Positions 32,466 through 44,500 of a stretch of DNA of 64,000 nt are shown here, in pieces. The notes under the pieces are model-generated. The model searched no databases and was not told where the DNA came from. It saw only the letters and a list, made by a program, of their open reading frames with translations. A program made the translations under genes and the position numbers. The stretch lies in the NCBI GenBank assembly GCA_000151295.1, contig GG745330.1, positions 1,212,089 to 1,276,088 of the forward strand. The letters are read 5' to 3'. This DNA is from Allomyces macrogynus ATCC 38327 (taxonomy: Eukaryota > Blastocladiomycota > Blastocladiomycetes > Blastocladiales > Blastocladiaceae). Each line of letters starts with the position of its first letter. Position 1 is the stretch's first letter.

Positions 32466-35005
32466 ATGCCCGGCAAGCAGAACAACAACAAGAAACCGGC
32501 CGCACCCGCGCCCGCGGCCGCCGCGTCGCCCAAGCCCGCTCCCGCCGCCGCGCCGGCACCCGCAAAGACGGCCGAGCCCAAGGTTGCCGCTGCCGCTCCC
32601 GCTCCTGCTGCTCCCAAGGCCGCCGCGTCCGCGTCACCGAAGAAGGCGGCCGAGGCCAAGCCCGCTGCCGCTGCTGCTGTTGCTGTTGCTGCTGCACCCG
32701 CTGCTGCCGCTGCACCCGCCAAGGAGGCCAAGAAGGGCGGTGATGCGAAGCCCAAGGCGGCTAAGGCGGCCAAGGGCGGCAAGGCTGGCGATTCGGCGTA
32801 CCCGCTCGAGGTGCGCGCTGGTCTGATCCTTGTGTTTGTTGAAACGGCGGAACTGATCCGTGTTTTGCGGGCTATTCGTAGATGAACCCGCCGCCGGAGT
32901 ACATCCAGCACCGTATCGAAATGTTCGAGCGCCTCAAGGCCAAGTCCGACGAGGAGATCAAGAGTACGAGCAGCATTCTTTGCTTGTTCGCGCTGGTCCG
33001 ATCTGATCTGACCTGATTCCACGCGTTTGTCCTCTTCTGCTTCGTAGAGAAGCCGCGCGAGCCCATCACGATCACGCTGCCCGACGGTTCGGTGCGCCAG
33101 GGCACGTCGTGGGAGACGACGCCGCTCGACATTGCGCGCGGCATTTCCAAGTCGCTGGCCGAGCGCGTCATCATTTCCAAGGTCAACAATGTCCTGTGGG
33201 ATCTGGGCCGTCCCTTCGAGGCGTCGTGCAACCTGCAGCTGCTCGACTTCGAAAACGACGAGGCGCGCGCCGTCTTCTGGCACTCGTCGGCACATATTCT
33301 CGGCGAGGCGTGCGAGCGGCACTACGGCTGCCATCTGTGCATTGGTCCCCCCATCGACGACGGCTTCTACTACGAAATGGCGCTTAAGGACCGCTCTGTC
33401 TCGCAGACCGACTACCCGGCGCTCGAGAGGCTGGCCTCCAACATTGCCGGCGACAAGCAGCCGTTTGAGCGTCTGGTGCTGTCCAAGGATGACCTGCTCG
33501 AAATGTTCAAGCACAACCCCTACAAGGTGCACATTATCAAGGACAAGATCCCGGACGGCACGTCGACGACGGTCTACCGGTGTGGCCCGCTGATCGACTT
33601 GTGCCGTGGGCCGCACGTGCCGCACACGGGCCGCGTCAAGGCCTTTTCGGTCATGAAGAACTCGGCGTCCTACTTTTTGGGCGATGCCAAGAACGACTCG
33701 CTGCAGCGCATCTACGGTGTCTCGTTCCCGGACAAGAAGCAACTTGCCGAGCACAAGAAGTTCCTCGAGGAGGCGGCCAAGCGCGACCACCGCAAGATTG
33801 GCCGCGAGCAGGAGCTCTTCTTCTTCCACGAGCTGTCGCCCGGGTCGTGCTTCTTCTTGCCGCACGGCGCGCGCATCTACAACGCGCTCGTCGAGCTGCA
33901 GCGCGAAGAGTACCGCAAGCGCGGGTTCGACGAGGTTGTCACGCCCAACGTCTACAACACCAAGCTCTGGGAAACGTCGGGCCACTGGCAAAAGTACCAA
34001 GAGAACATGTTTGCATTTGAGGTGGAGAAGGAGCAATACGCGCTCAAGCCCATGAACTGCCCGGGCCACTGCGTCATGTTTGGTCACCGCACGCGTTCTT
34101 ACCAGGAGCTGCCGCTGCGTCTCGCCGATTTCGGCGTCTTGCACCGCAACGAGTTTTCGGGCGCACTTTCGGGCCTGACGCGCGTGCGCCGGTTCCAGCA
34201 AGACGATGCGCACATTTTCTGCATGGTCGACCAGATCGAGTCGGAAATGGAGTCGTGCATCCAGTTCCTGCAGCACATTTACGGCATTTTCGGGTTCACG
34301 TTCTCGCTGCGGCTCTCGACGCGGCCCGAGTCGTACCTCGGCGAAATTGAGGTCTGGGATGAGGCTGAAAAGCGGCTCGAGAACGCGCTCAACAAGTCGG
34401 GCTACCCGTGGGAGCTGAACCCGGGCGACGGCGCCTTCTACGGCCCCAAGATCGACATTACGATCAAGGACGCGCTCAAGCGGCCGCACCAGTGCGCGAC
34501 GATCCAGCTCGACTTCCAGCTGCCCGAGCGGTTCAACCTGACCTACCGCACGAGCGAGGTGGGCGAGGGCAAGGAGTGGAAGCGGCCCGTCATCATTCAC
34601 CGCGCGATTCTCGGGTCGGTCGAGCGCATGATTGCCATCTTGACGGAGAACTTTGCGGGTAAGTGGCCGTTCTGGCTCGCGCCGCGGCAGGCAGTCGTGA
34701 TCCCGATCGCGCCGGCGTTCAACGACTATGCCAAGGCCGTCTCGCAGCGGCTGTGGGACGCGGGCTTCTACGTCGAGGCCGATGTGTCCGAGTTCACGCT
34801 CAACAAGAAGGTGCGCAACGCCGAGGTCGCGCACTTCAACTTTATCCTGATTGTCGGCGCCGAGGAGATGGCTGCCGAGTCGGTCAATGTGCGCAACCGT
34901 GACGACGCAGGTACCAAGGCCAAGGGCGAGATGATGCGCGTCGACGAGCTGCTCGTGCGGTTCGCCAAGCTCAAGGAGTCCAAGTCGCTGCAGAACCAGC
35001 TCTAA
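32466..35005 (+). CDS. THS1: Threonyl-tRNA synthetase
   Basis: Exons 32466-32810, 32882-32963 and 33048-35005, giving about 794 aa. A class II synthetase that charges tRNA-Thr. The first 115 residues form a low-complexity Ala/Pro/Lys tail ([14 protein letters not shown] at its end), and the real N-terminus resumes with [19 protein letters not shown]. Domains in order: TGS ([13 protein letters not shown], about residue 148 onward); the editing domain with HSSAH (about 221-225) and the [17 protein letters not shown] segment; then the catalytic core with class II motif 2 ([19 protein letters not shown]) and the zinc-binding Cys in MNCPGHC (about 478-484). The anticodon-binding domain begins near [12 protein letters not shown]. 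The intact editing site suggests normal Ser-tRNA proofreading. No mitochondrial presequence precedes the tail, so this is probably the cytosolic enzyme. Confidence 0.97.
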
Positions 35006-35485
35006 GATGTCGCGCAGTTGCGTCGACGGCCGTGGTCGAGGTTTGCGGCGGGGGCAGCCGCTTGCTCATGCGTCTTGTGCGTTCGCTCGCTTAGTTTGCC
35101 CGCCATTATCATTGATATACATGTCTGCTTTGTTGTGTTTCCGCTGTTCCTGTTGTTTTGTCGCAATCCTCTCTGCTCCAACGGTGAGCTCAGGTTTGAT
35201 GCGGGTGACATGTTGGTTGCGACCGGTCCACCCGCTGCAACAGCACACCATCGCTGCCGAGTTCGTTCCCATCGTCGTCGACCATAGCCATTCCGCGACA
35301 TCGCGCCCGTCGCCCGCGATCGCCACTTGGCGCAAAGTGTAAAGAAGACCATTACATATCCCGTTCCGCGTCCTGCCGCGCCTGTCCGCGTTTCGGGCCA
35401 GTTGCTCCAGCGTTCGTCTCAGAAGAGGCGCGCGACACCACCGACTTGCCCCGACCCGCCACCAACGCACGCGCACACGCTCGAC
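35006..35485. other. Intergenic, THS1 to RRM gene
   Basis: No gene seen. Likely the THS1 3-prime end and the leader of the RRM gene. Confidence 0.5.
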
Positions 35486-38237
35486 ATGACAGCCACCACC
35501 AACTCGGATCTTGCACAGCTGTCTGGGGCCTCTGCGCCGCTCGCGACTGCGGCCCACGAGGTGCAGCGGCACCAAAGTGACCCAGCATCGTCGAGCCCCT
35601 CTGCTCCCACGCCCGCATCCATTCCCACCACGTCGTCGGCACCGGCCGCACCTACCTCACCGACTGCACGGCAAGTCCACCCGGTGCATCCGGCCGCGTT
35701 CGGCGCAACTATTTTTGGCGAGGGTGCTGCACCGTCGTCGACGGCCCATGACGAGGCTCCAACCTCGGCCATGTTGAGTGCACTGTCTTTGTCTTCGAGC
35801 AATCGCGCGGCGGAGGGCCATACTCCCGCGGCCAACCAGGAAGAGCATGTGGAGCAGACTGAGGGGGTGGTCAAGGAACCGGCCAACAACGCGAGCACCG
35901 ACAACCAAGACCAACCGGCGCAGGGCAAGTCCGCTCAAACGACCATGACCACATCCTCGAACGGCTCCGCCAGCAACGGCACGATTGAGGTCGAGACAAC
36001 CGCGGCGCAGGCGACGACGGCCCCGACCCCGTCTACCACGGCACCTCCTCCACCCGCGCTTCCGTTCACGTTTCCCAACCTCGACCTGCAGTCTATGGCC
36101 GAACTCTCCAGTGCTCTGGCCAAAGTCGGCAGTCTCAACTTGAGTTCGCTCGCTCCCGCGTCGGCTCCACCCGCCGCTCCACCGACGACAACAACGGCAT
36201 CTTGGAGTGCGCACGCTCCTCTGGTCCAAGACCCCCTGCAACGCGCAGCGAGTCAAAGCCCCGTCCGGTCGCACTTTCAAAATGAACCCGCTAGCTCGGC
36301 GCCACGGTCGCCCACGAGCCGCATTCTCATCACCAATCTCCCGGCCGACGTGCAGTGGCAGGAACTCAAGGACTTTGGTCGGCTCGGTAAGGCCCTATTT
36401 TTGCTGTTCTCTTCGAGGTGGAGAGCTCGACGTCGACGTGATCACAGTTTTGCTCACCAAGCAAACGGCACAACATCTAGTCGGCGAGGTCATCATGGCC
36501 GACATGATTCGCGACAGCCACGGTCGGCCCACCGAGCAGGGAGTCATTCTGTTCCGCACGCCCGCCGACGCGGCGCAGGCCGTGCGCGAGCTCAACGGTC
36601 GGCACTTCATGGGGCGGCAAGTGCAAGTCACCGAAGACCACGAGGATCGCGGCGGTATGTTCCGCGTCACCGACGGGATCACGCGCGCGCCCGGCGGTCC
36701 GCCCAACCCGTGTCGCGTCTACGTGTCCAAGGTTCGTTTCTTCTCCGAATCGCACCGCTCTTCAAACCCAGACCGACGCGGTTTCGCTCGCATTTGTGTC
36801 TGCAGCTTTCCTACCGCGTCAACTCGGAGCGGCTGCACGAGCTGTTCAGCCCCGCAGGCGAGATTGAGCGCGCTGACGTGCTCGTCAACGGCGAGACGGG
36901 GCTCAGCCGCGGGACCGGCACGGTCTTGTTCAGGGACCCGCAGAGTGCGCTGCGCGCGATCGGTACGCTCGCCCCACAGCCGAAGCCGTTGCTCTTTGCC
37001 CGTCATCTCACTGGACATTGTCCACCCGCTAGAAATGTTCAACGGCATGACCATCGACAACATGTCGATGATCATCTCACCCGACCGCGGCGTGCGCGGG
37101 TCGATGGTCCCGTTCCACATGCGCCCGCCGGACGAACGCCAGCCGCTGCCGCTGCCCCCACCACCACCGCGCGCGCGCACGCTGGTCCCGGTTCGCGAAT
37201 CGCCGCCGCCGCGCCGCGGCCGCCTTCCCGGGGCCCGCGAACATCGACCGGAATGTCTCAGCGCCACGCGGTCGATTCCACGGAGCGCGAATGTGGACCG
37301 CGAACGCGACTGCCGTCGCCGCAGCCGCAGCCGGAGCCGTGACCCCCGATCGCCTGCGCATTACCGCCCGTCACGCCACCCGGTCGCGCGATCGCGAACC
37401 CGCGCCGAGGCCCGGGTCCCGGTCCCCGNNNNNNNNNNNNNNNNNNNNNNNNNNNNNNNNNNNNNNNNNNNNNNNNNNNNNNNNNNNNNNNNNNNNNNNN
37501 NNNNNNNNNNNNNNNNNNNNNNNNNNNNNNNNNNNNNNNNNNNNNNNNNNNNNNNNNNNNNNNNNNNNNNNNNNNNNNNNNNNNNNNNNNNNNNNNNNNN
37601 NNNNNNNNNNNNNNNNNNNNNNNNNNNNNNNNNNNNNNNNNNNNNNNNNNNNNNNNNNNNNNNNNNNNNNNNNNNNNNNNNNNNNNNNNNNNNNNNNNNN
37701 NNNNNNNNNNNNNNNNNNNNNNNNNNNNNNNNNNNNNNNNNNNNNNNNNNNNNNNNNNNNNNNNNNNNNNNNNNNNNNNNNNNNNNNNNNNNNNNNNNNN
37801 NNNNNNNNNNNNNNNNNNNNNNNNNNNNNNNNNNNNNNNNNNNNNNNNNNNNNNNNNNNNNNNNNNNNNNNNNNNNNNNNNNNNNNNNNNNNNNNNNNNN
37901 NNNNNNNNNNNNNNNNNNNNNNNNNNNNNNNNNNNNNNNNNNNNNNNNNNNNNNNNNNNNNNNNNNNNNNNNNNNNNNNNNNNNNNNNNNNNNNNNNNNN
38001 NCGAGCTCGGACCTTCCAACAGAGGAATTACCGGGGGGCCGCCCGCAGGCTGGTTTCGCGGCCAGCTACGGTGTCGCGCTGCCCACGTTCCCGATACATG
38101 GCGCCGCTCCGAGTTATGCGCCAGGTGCTGCGTTCGGCGCGCCAGGTGCTCCGATGTTCCCGGCCGCGCAGCAGCAGCAGCTTCAGCAGCCTCCGCAAGC
38201 GCCGTATGGGTACCAGCCGTATTACCAGCCTAAGTAG
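35486..38237 (+). CDS. RNA-binding protein with two RRMs (interrupted by assembly gap)
   Basis: Exons 35486-36386, 36481-36731, 36806-36962 and 37033 onward to a stop at 38237, with 573 N at 37429-38001. The first 270 residues are Ala/Ser/Thr/Pro-rich and disordered. RRM1 starts with RILITNLPADVQWQEL (RNP2) and has GVILFRTPADAAQAVREL in the RNP1 position. RRM2 starts with CRVYVSKLSYRVNSERLHEL and has GTGTVLFRDPQSALRAI. Both RNP1 motifs are degenerate, lacking some usual aromatic residues, which could mean reduced RNA contact. An Arg/Ser segment (RRRSRSRSRDPRSP) resembles SR splicing factors. The C-terminus after the gap is Gln/Pro/Tyr-rich (QAPYGYQPYYQPK). The frame agrees across the gap if its stated length (a multiple of three) is real. 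Function is likely in mRNA processing or export; no orthologue assigned. Confidence 0.82.
37429..38001. other. Assembly gap (573 N)
   Basis: 573 N inside the RRM gene, following SR-rich low-complexity sequence. The odd length suggests an estimated rather than placeholder gap. Confidence 0.98.
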
Positions 38238-38550
38238 GAGGCCGCCGGAGTGAGCTCATCGTGTTTTTTTCGGCCTTTTCATTTTGTTCGGGTGCGCGCT
38301 CCGATTGGTTGCCGTTCTTTGGTCATTGGAAAATCAACATCGGTCAATCTGCTTCTTTGTGCTGTGCGCGTGGTGGTGTGCTCCCTGGACAGATCATGGA
38401 AAACGATTACCTTGCACATCTTGCACCCAAAAATCGGCTCAAACGCAGAGCCCGAAAGCACCCAAGGAAAAAGGAAGCAAACCAAAACTCGGGACGCGAC
38501 ACCCGCGCTCACGTCCCGGCCCACAACCGACCGACTGTTGGCCGGCCCGT
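38238..38550. other. Convergent spacer, RRM gene to VPS13
   Basis: 313 bp between two stop codons of convergent genes. No feature beyond the expected 3-prime ends. Confidence 0.5.
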
Positions 38551-41500
38551 TCACGCGCTCCCTCTGCTCGCGAGATGGTAGTTTTGCAGCAGCGCGTCGA
38601 CCTGCTGTGCAAACCACACGAGCGACGACCGGTCGATGCAGTCGATGGTGCGCACGTCGAGGTTGAGGTTGGAGCTCAACGGGTAAATGTTGATCGTGTA
38701 GAGCACTTGGCCCTCAAACGCGTGCTGCGTCGGCGTGCGATCCATGGACCGAATCTCCTCGATGAGCATGTCCCACTCGGCCTTGAGCTTGCGCAGCCGG
38801 ATCAGGAACAGCGACTGCGTCGACAGAATGTAGACGTAGTCTTCCTTCTTGGTCTCTGTTCACGTCAGATCACAGTCAAGTCGTTAGTCAAGAGAGAGAG
38901 AACAAGTGTCGCACGCGCTATGAGAATAAGACGGACCAAGATGCGCCACGTAATGGTGGTCCCGGAACCGCCCGTTCTCGAGCAGTTTGAGCCAGCTCTG
39001 TCCAAGGGCCTCGCGATCCGAGAACCCGCGCAGCACCCCGTCCTCGCCAATGTACCGCGGCAGCCGCACACGGTCAATCTCCGTGTCGTCAAACACGGTC
39101 GTCGTGTTCTTGATGCCCTCGGACAGATTGCTCGCCATGTCAAAGAGCCCAACCACTGGTTTTGACGCGAGCCCGACGAGACCCTTGCCCACGCCCTTAA
39201 AAAAGCCGCCGACACCCTCCTTCTCGGCGCCCTCGATGGGCCGCATCACGACACCCGTCACGCCACTGAACACGCCGCTGACGAGCGACTTGGTCCCGGT
39301 CGTGACGCCGTAGACGGCATGCCGTGGCCGGTTGCGTGCGCGCGAGACTTGCCGCGCTTGCTGGAAGTTTTCGTCGAGCGTCGCCATGGCGAGGCCCTTG
39401 CCGATCGCGCCCGTGATCTTGGAAAACCCGTCGGCGACACCAAACAGCGTCTTGCCGAGAAACGTGGCGGTGCCCTTGGCGAGGCCAATGCCGAGATCCT
39501 GCGGGCGATCGCTGACGATCCCTTGGTACGGCTCATCTATAAGGAGCAACGGTTGGTCAGCCATGAAATCACACTTGCGATCTGTAGAACATCGCGACAC
39601 GTACAGAAAATGTCCTGCACGCCCGACGCCAGGTTGTTGAAGAGGCCGACCGGGTTGCCGAGCACGTCCGCCGACCCGAGAATCTTGTACATGTTGCCAA
39701 ACAGCTGGTCGTAGTAGTGCGTGTACATTACGTCGAGCAGCAACGGCAGCGACCCGATCGGGTGCTCGAGCGTGAGGGCGTTGAACTTGATCGGCATGTT
39801 GTGAATGTTGCCAAGCCCCATGCCCACAATCTTCGTCACAAACGCAAACACGTTGCCAGAGCCGCCGCGCGAGGCATTAGCCGAGAACGACACGTTGAGC
39901 TTGACGGGCTGCAACTGGAACGCTTCAAAGTACATGAGCTCGGCATTGTCCTTGGGCTGCGGGTCTGTATGCGTGAGCTTGCTCGCCCACGTCACGGGCT
40001 GCTCCTCGACTTGCCACGTGAAGAAGTCGGTGAGCGCCGTGATGAGCGCTTGGTCGACGGACAAGGAGAGCTCCTGCAGCAGCAGCGAAAAATACTTGTA
40101 GTACTGGATGCCGTGCGACCGGTCCTTGGACTTGACGAGGGCCAGGTGGATCGTGTGATGGCTCTGCTCGTCCTTGGCGAGCTCGGTCGGGTAGAGGACG
40201 ATCGGCTCGTTCGAGTTGTAGAGCTGGTTGTCGATTTGCAGCCAGTGCACGAGCAGGCCGTAGGTTTGGTAGAGATTCGTGTCGTTGTAGTCAAACTTGA
40301 GGTTGCGCAGCGTCACATAGAGCAGCTCGTGCGTCTCGTCGACAATCGACACGCCGAGCGGCATGTCCACCGTAAACGTCGTGTTGACAATACTGCGCGC
40401 GTCGATCACGTCAAAACCCAGTGTGCTCGAGCTCGCCGACACGTCGGACCCGCGCCGGTCGCGCACACGGTAAATCGACTTGGACGGGTCAAAGTGAGTG
40501 ACTTGCAGTACACGCGTCGTGCCGTCGACGAGCAGGTCGAGCGCAAACACGCGTCGGCGGCCACCCATGCTGAAGTCCCACGGCTGAAGCGTGCCAATCT
40601 CAAACAAGTTGACGCTGCGCCCAATCTCCGTGTTGCCCAAGTAGAGCGTCAGCGCCTTGTCGGGCATAGTCGGGTCGTCGAGCGCGTAGTTGGCCGACCG
40701 ACCCGAGGGTACTTGGTACCGCCGCTTCTGGAGCCCGGCCTGCATGAACTCGAGGTCGTAATCCGTCAGGTTCTCAACGCGGAACGGCCACATGTTGGTC
40801 TGCTTGACAAAGACAAAGAGCGTCGCGTCTTGCAGCACGATTTCGACTTCAAGCAGCTCCGAGCTGACCGTAAACGACGCCGTGTTGTTAATGGGCGCAG
40901 CCGCGGCCGCGGCTGGCGGATCCATGCGCGCAAACGTTTGCCCAACTTGCTGGACGTCGACGGGCGCCGACCAGTCGAGCCCCGCACCGTCCCGGTACCG
41001 GAATACGAGCGACTTTTTCAGTGAGCGGTACATCCACGTCAGTGGCGCTTCTTCGCCCGAGGCACACGTCGTGATTTCGCGCGTGCCGGCCTGCCGCCAC
41101 TGAAGCTCGCGGCGAGTGCAGTTCTTGATCACGAAGCGCGGGCAGAACGTGACGAGCTTGGTCGCGCCGAACCGGTCCCCACCCTCGGCGATCCGGATCC
41201 CAACGTGCCAAATCATGTTGCCATCGCCCGGCGTCGTCACGGTGATGCCCGTCGCATCCTTGAACGTGTTGAGAGCCAGCGTAGTCGACCAAGTCGATCC
41301 GGGGACCGCGAGTGCCGGCTTCGACTCGGAAAAGAGCGCGACGCACTGGCTCGGAATCGTCACGGACGACCGCTGCTTCAGCGTCACGTCGACGGGCAGC
41401 GTGTTGTGAATGACCATGGGCGCCGAAATCGTGACGCGGCGCGACGCGCCCGACTTGCACAGCGCCGTTTGCTGCACGTTCAGGAAAATGTCGTTTTGGC

Positions 41501-44500
41501 ACGCGAGCTCGCCGCTCATTTCCTCGTCGCTCGATTCGTCCATGGGCGGGAGTGTGAGCAGCTTGCGCGCCTGCACGTTGGCCTGCGGGACAATGACCGA
41601 CAACCGCAACGTGCGCCGCCCGTCCAAGGTCCCGACGGGCACAATGGCACCGGCCTCGACTTCGCCGCGCCACACGAGCTGGCTCTGCCGGTCGAGCAGT
41701 GAAATCTGCGTGTCAAACGGCAGCAGGTTCTCGAGCTCAATCGGGCACCCAATACGGATCGTGGTCATCGGGTAGGACTTGCGCATCGTCGACTTAGGGT
41801 ACTGTTGGTCGACGGACAGAATGAACATGAACTGCGAGACGCCGTCGGCGCCGCGGCACGTCACGTCCATGGACTCGGTATCCTTGAAATGCGCCCACGA
41901 AATCGTGTCGGACCAGTTGAAGCTGAACTCGTTGTCGGGCCGCACCAAGAACCGCGCTTGGAACACGTCCTCGAGCGGGATCGGGAACTCGTCCTTGGGC
42001 TTCAGAACCACGACTCGGTCGCCGTACTTGATTTCGACGGGGATCAGCGTCGTGTTGAGCAAGACAATCGGCGACTTGAGCACAATCACCTTGATCTTGT
42101 CTTGCACCTTGATCTCGACGCACAGCCGGTGCCGTCCTTGGTTCGAGTCGGGCCGCAGCGCAAACATTTGCATTTGCTCGCGGTCGACATTGATTCCCGT
42201 GAGCGTCTCCCATGGCCGCGTGCCGTGCACGTGCACGGCGATCCGGTGCCGCACCTGCTGCGTCGCGTCGCGCATCGCCTTCCAGTGGTCGAACCGCCAG
42301 GCCAGCTCCTCGCCGCTCGGAATATCGGCGCGCTCGTCGCCGACGCCCGTGTCGCTCCAAATCGAGACCGTGTGCCCCGTGCAGTTGCGAATCAAGTAGG
42401 GCTTTTGGACCTTCAGGTTCAGAATGTTGTAGGTCGTGGGCCAATTGGCCGAGGTCTGCGTCAGCGTCTGCAGCAGGTGCTTGCTCACGTTGAGGTTGAC
42501 GAGCTGCTCGGACCGAATCTCGATCTTGGTCTTGTCGCCCGACTTGAGGTTGACTTGCACCAACGACGGCTCGAGCACCGGCTCCCAGTGCGAGTTTTTC
42601 GGGTTCCACAGGTTGAGGTGCAGGTTCAGCGCCGTCTTGAGATCGGCCTCGGTCGACCAGTCCTCGAGCTGCACGTCGGTCGCGCCCAGGCTCAAATCAA
42701 CCATGGGTACGTGCACGTCCTTGAGATCGTCGATCAGAATCACGCGCACGCTCTCGATCTTGACCTTGAGCAGCTGCGAGTGCCGCCGGATCTGCACGCT
42801 CGGCTGCTGCGACGCGGCCGACCGCGTTGACGACAGCGATGCGCGCGACGGGCTACGCGTCAGGTACATGTCGAGCCCGTCGTCGGAGGCCTCGAGCTCG
42901 GCCGACGCGAAAAACGAGTCAACGTACTGCTGCGTGATGGCTTGGATGAAGAGCGCCTCCTGATACGACAGCCGCACAAGCACGCGCGCGACCGTGAGCA
43001 GTAAGTTTTCCTTCAAGTGTGGCCGATCGAGGTCCACGACGGGGTTGAGCGCCACGTCCACGTCCTGCAATACGCGAATCTGCTCGGCGCGGTTGTCCAT
43101 GCGGCACAAGAAGACGCCCAGACCCTTGAGATCGACGGCCAAGTCCTTGCCGTAGAGGACCTGCAGCTGCTGGAACCCGAGCACGAGCGCATTCGAATCG
43201 ACCTTAGCAGCGTGGTGCACGAGTGCCACTTGCGCGTTGACCACGTTGAGCCTCACGCGGAGCTGCCACTCTGCAGCAGCGGCTGCCGCGTCCTTGGTAG
43301 CCGCCGCCGTGGGCTGCTGCGACTGCTGCGCTTGCGAATGCGGCTGCGCCGTTCGCGGCGTTGCTGCGGTCGGGGTCGTTGGGCTCAGTTCCGCGCCCGT
43401 GGCCGCTGTCACATTGGGCCGCTCGTGCGCGACCTCGTCCATGCTGTCGCCGTCCTCGGACAGCTCCTCCTCTTCCTCAAGGGCAAAGTAGAGCTGCAAC
43501 TGCTGGATAAAGTTGAAAATGAGCAAGATCTGTGGCGAATCGAGCACGGCGTGCACGTCCATGCCCGACTTGGTCGACTGGAACTTGCACATGAGCTGGT
43601 GCGCAAACGGCTGCTCGAGCGCCGGCGGCAGCGCGATAATGTCCTTGTAGACGTCCGAGTTGGGTCGCGTGTCGCGGATCGAGAACCGCGAGAGCCCAAA
43701 CTCGCCACGGTTGGTGCTGTCCGTGTACAAGATCGTCTTGAAGAAGAGGCCGTGCAGGTCAAACTTGGTCAGCGACGACCGCGATCCGAGCAGCTCGACG
43801 GAAAAATGGCGCCAGTTGACCGACACTTCCATGTAGACGGCAGGCGCGGTGGTCTCGGCACCGTCCACGGGCACCACAGTCCCGACCGGGTCCTCTGGCG
43901 TCATTTCAATCACTTCGTCCTTGGCGGGCGCTGGCAACGTCGCGGCCGACGATCCCGCGGCCGACCCACGCGCTGCCTGTTCTGCGGGCGGCCCGCCAAA
44001 CAGGTCCTGGTAAACCTCGAGCAAGAACCGGTACTGAACCTGCGTGACGTGCACGTCGACGTCCGACAAGTCGACTTGGAACTGCGTGCCCTGCATGACG
44101 AGCGCGACTTGCACGCGATCGAGAATATGCCGCTGCTCGGGCTCCCCGCCGAGCGTCGGCATTTGCGTGACAATCATCACATCCGACAGCGACGCGGCAA
44201 TCCGTGTCTCGACGGCCTCGGGCGACGCATACGTATTGCTCGCGTTCAGCTCGCCGAGGTAAATCAAGACCTGGCGGCCGTCGGGCATGCGGTACTCAAC
44301 GACGGGCGACTTGGACGCGACCTTGAACCCGAGTTTGGCGGCATTCGCCGTCTCGACGGCGCGCTGCCGCGCGACGTCGGCCATGAACCGCATCGTCGCA
44401 AACTCGGACAGGAAATTCAAGATGCGGAAGATTACGGTCGGCCGGTAGAGGAGCCGCGTTGCCTCGGATTTAAAGTCGACGACCGAGTCAAAGATCGGGT

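Noticed and set aside
32120..34834. 904-codon open frame on the minus strand
   Set aside because: It is antisense to the threonyl-tRNA synthetase exon. The sense strand has complete family motifs, and the antisense frame is Arg/Val/Leu-rich without any domain. Strong GC3 bias keeps the opposite strand open.
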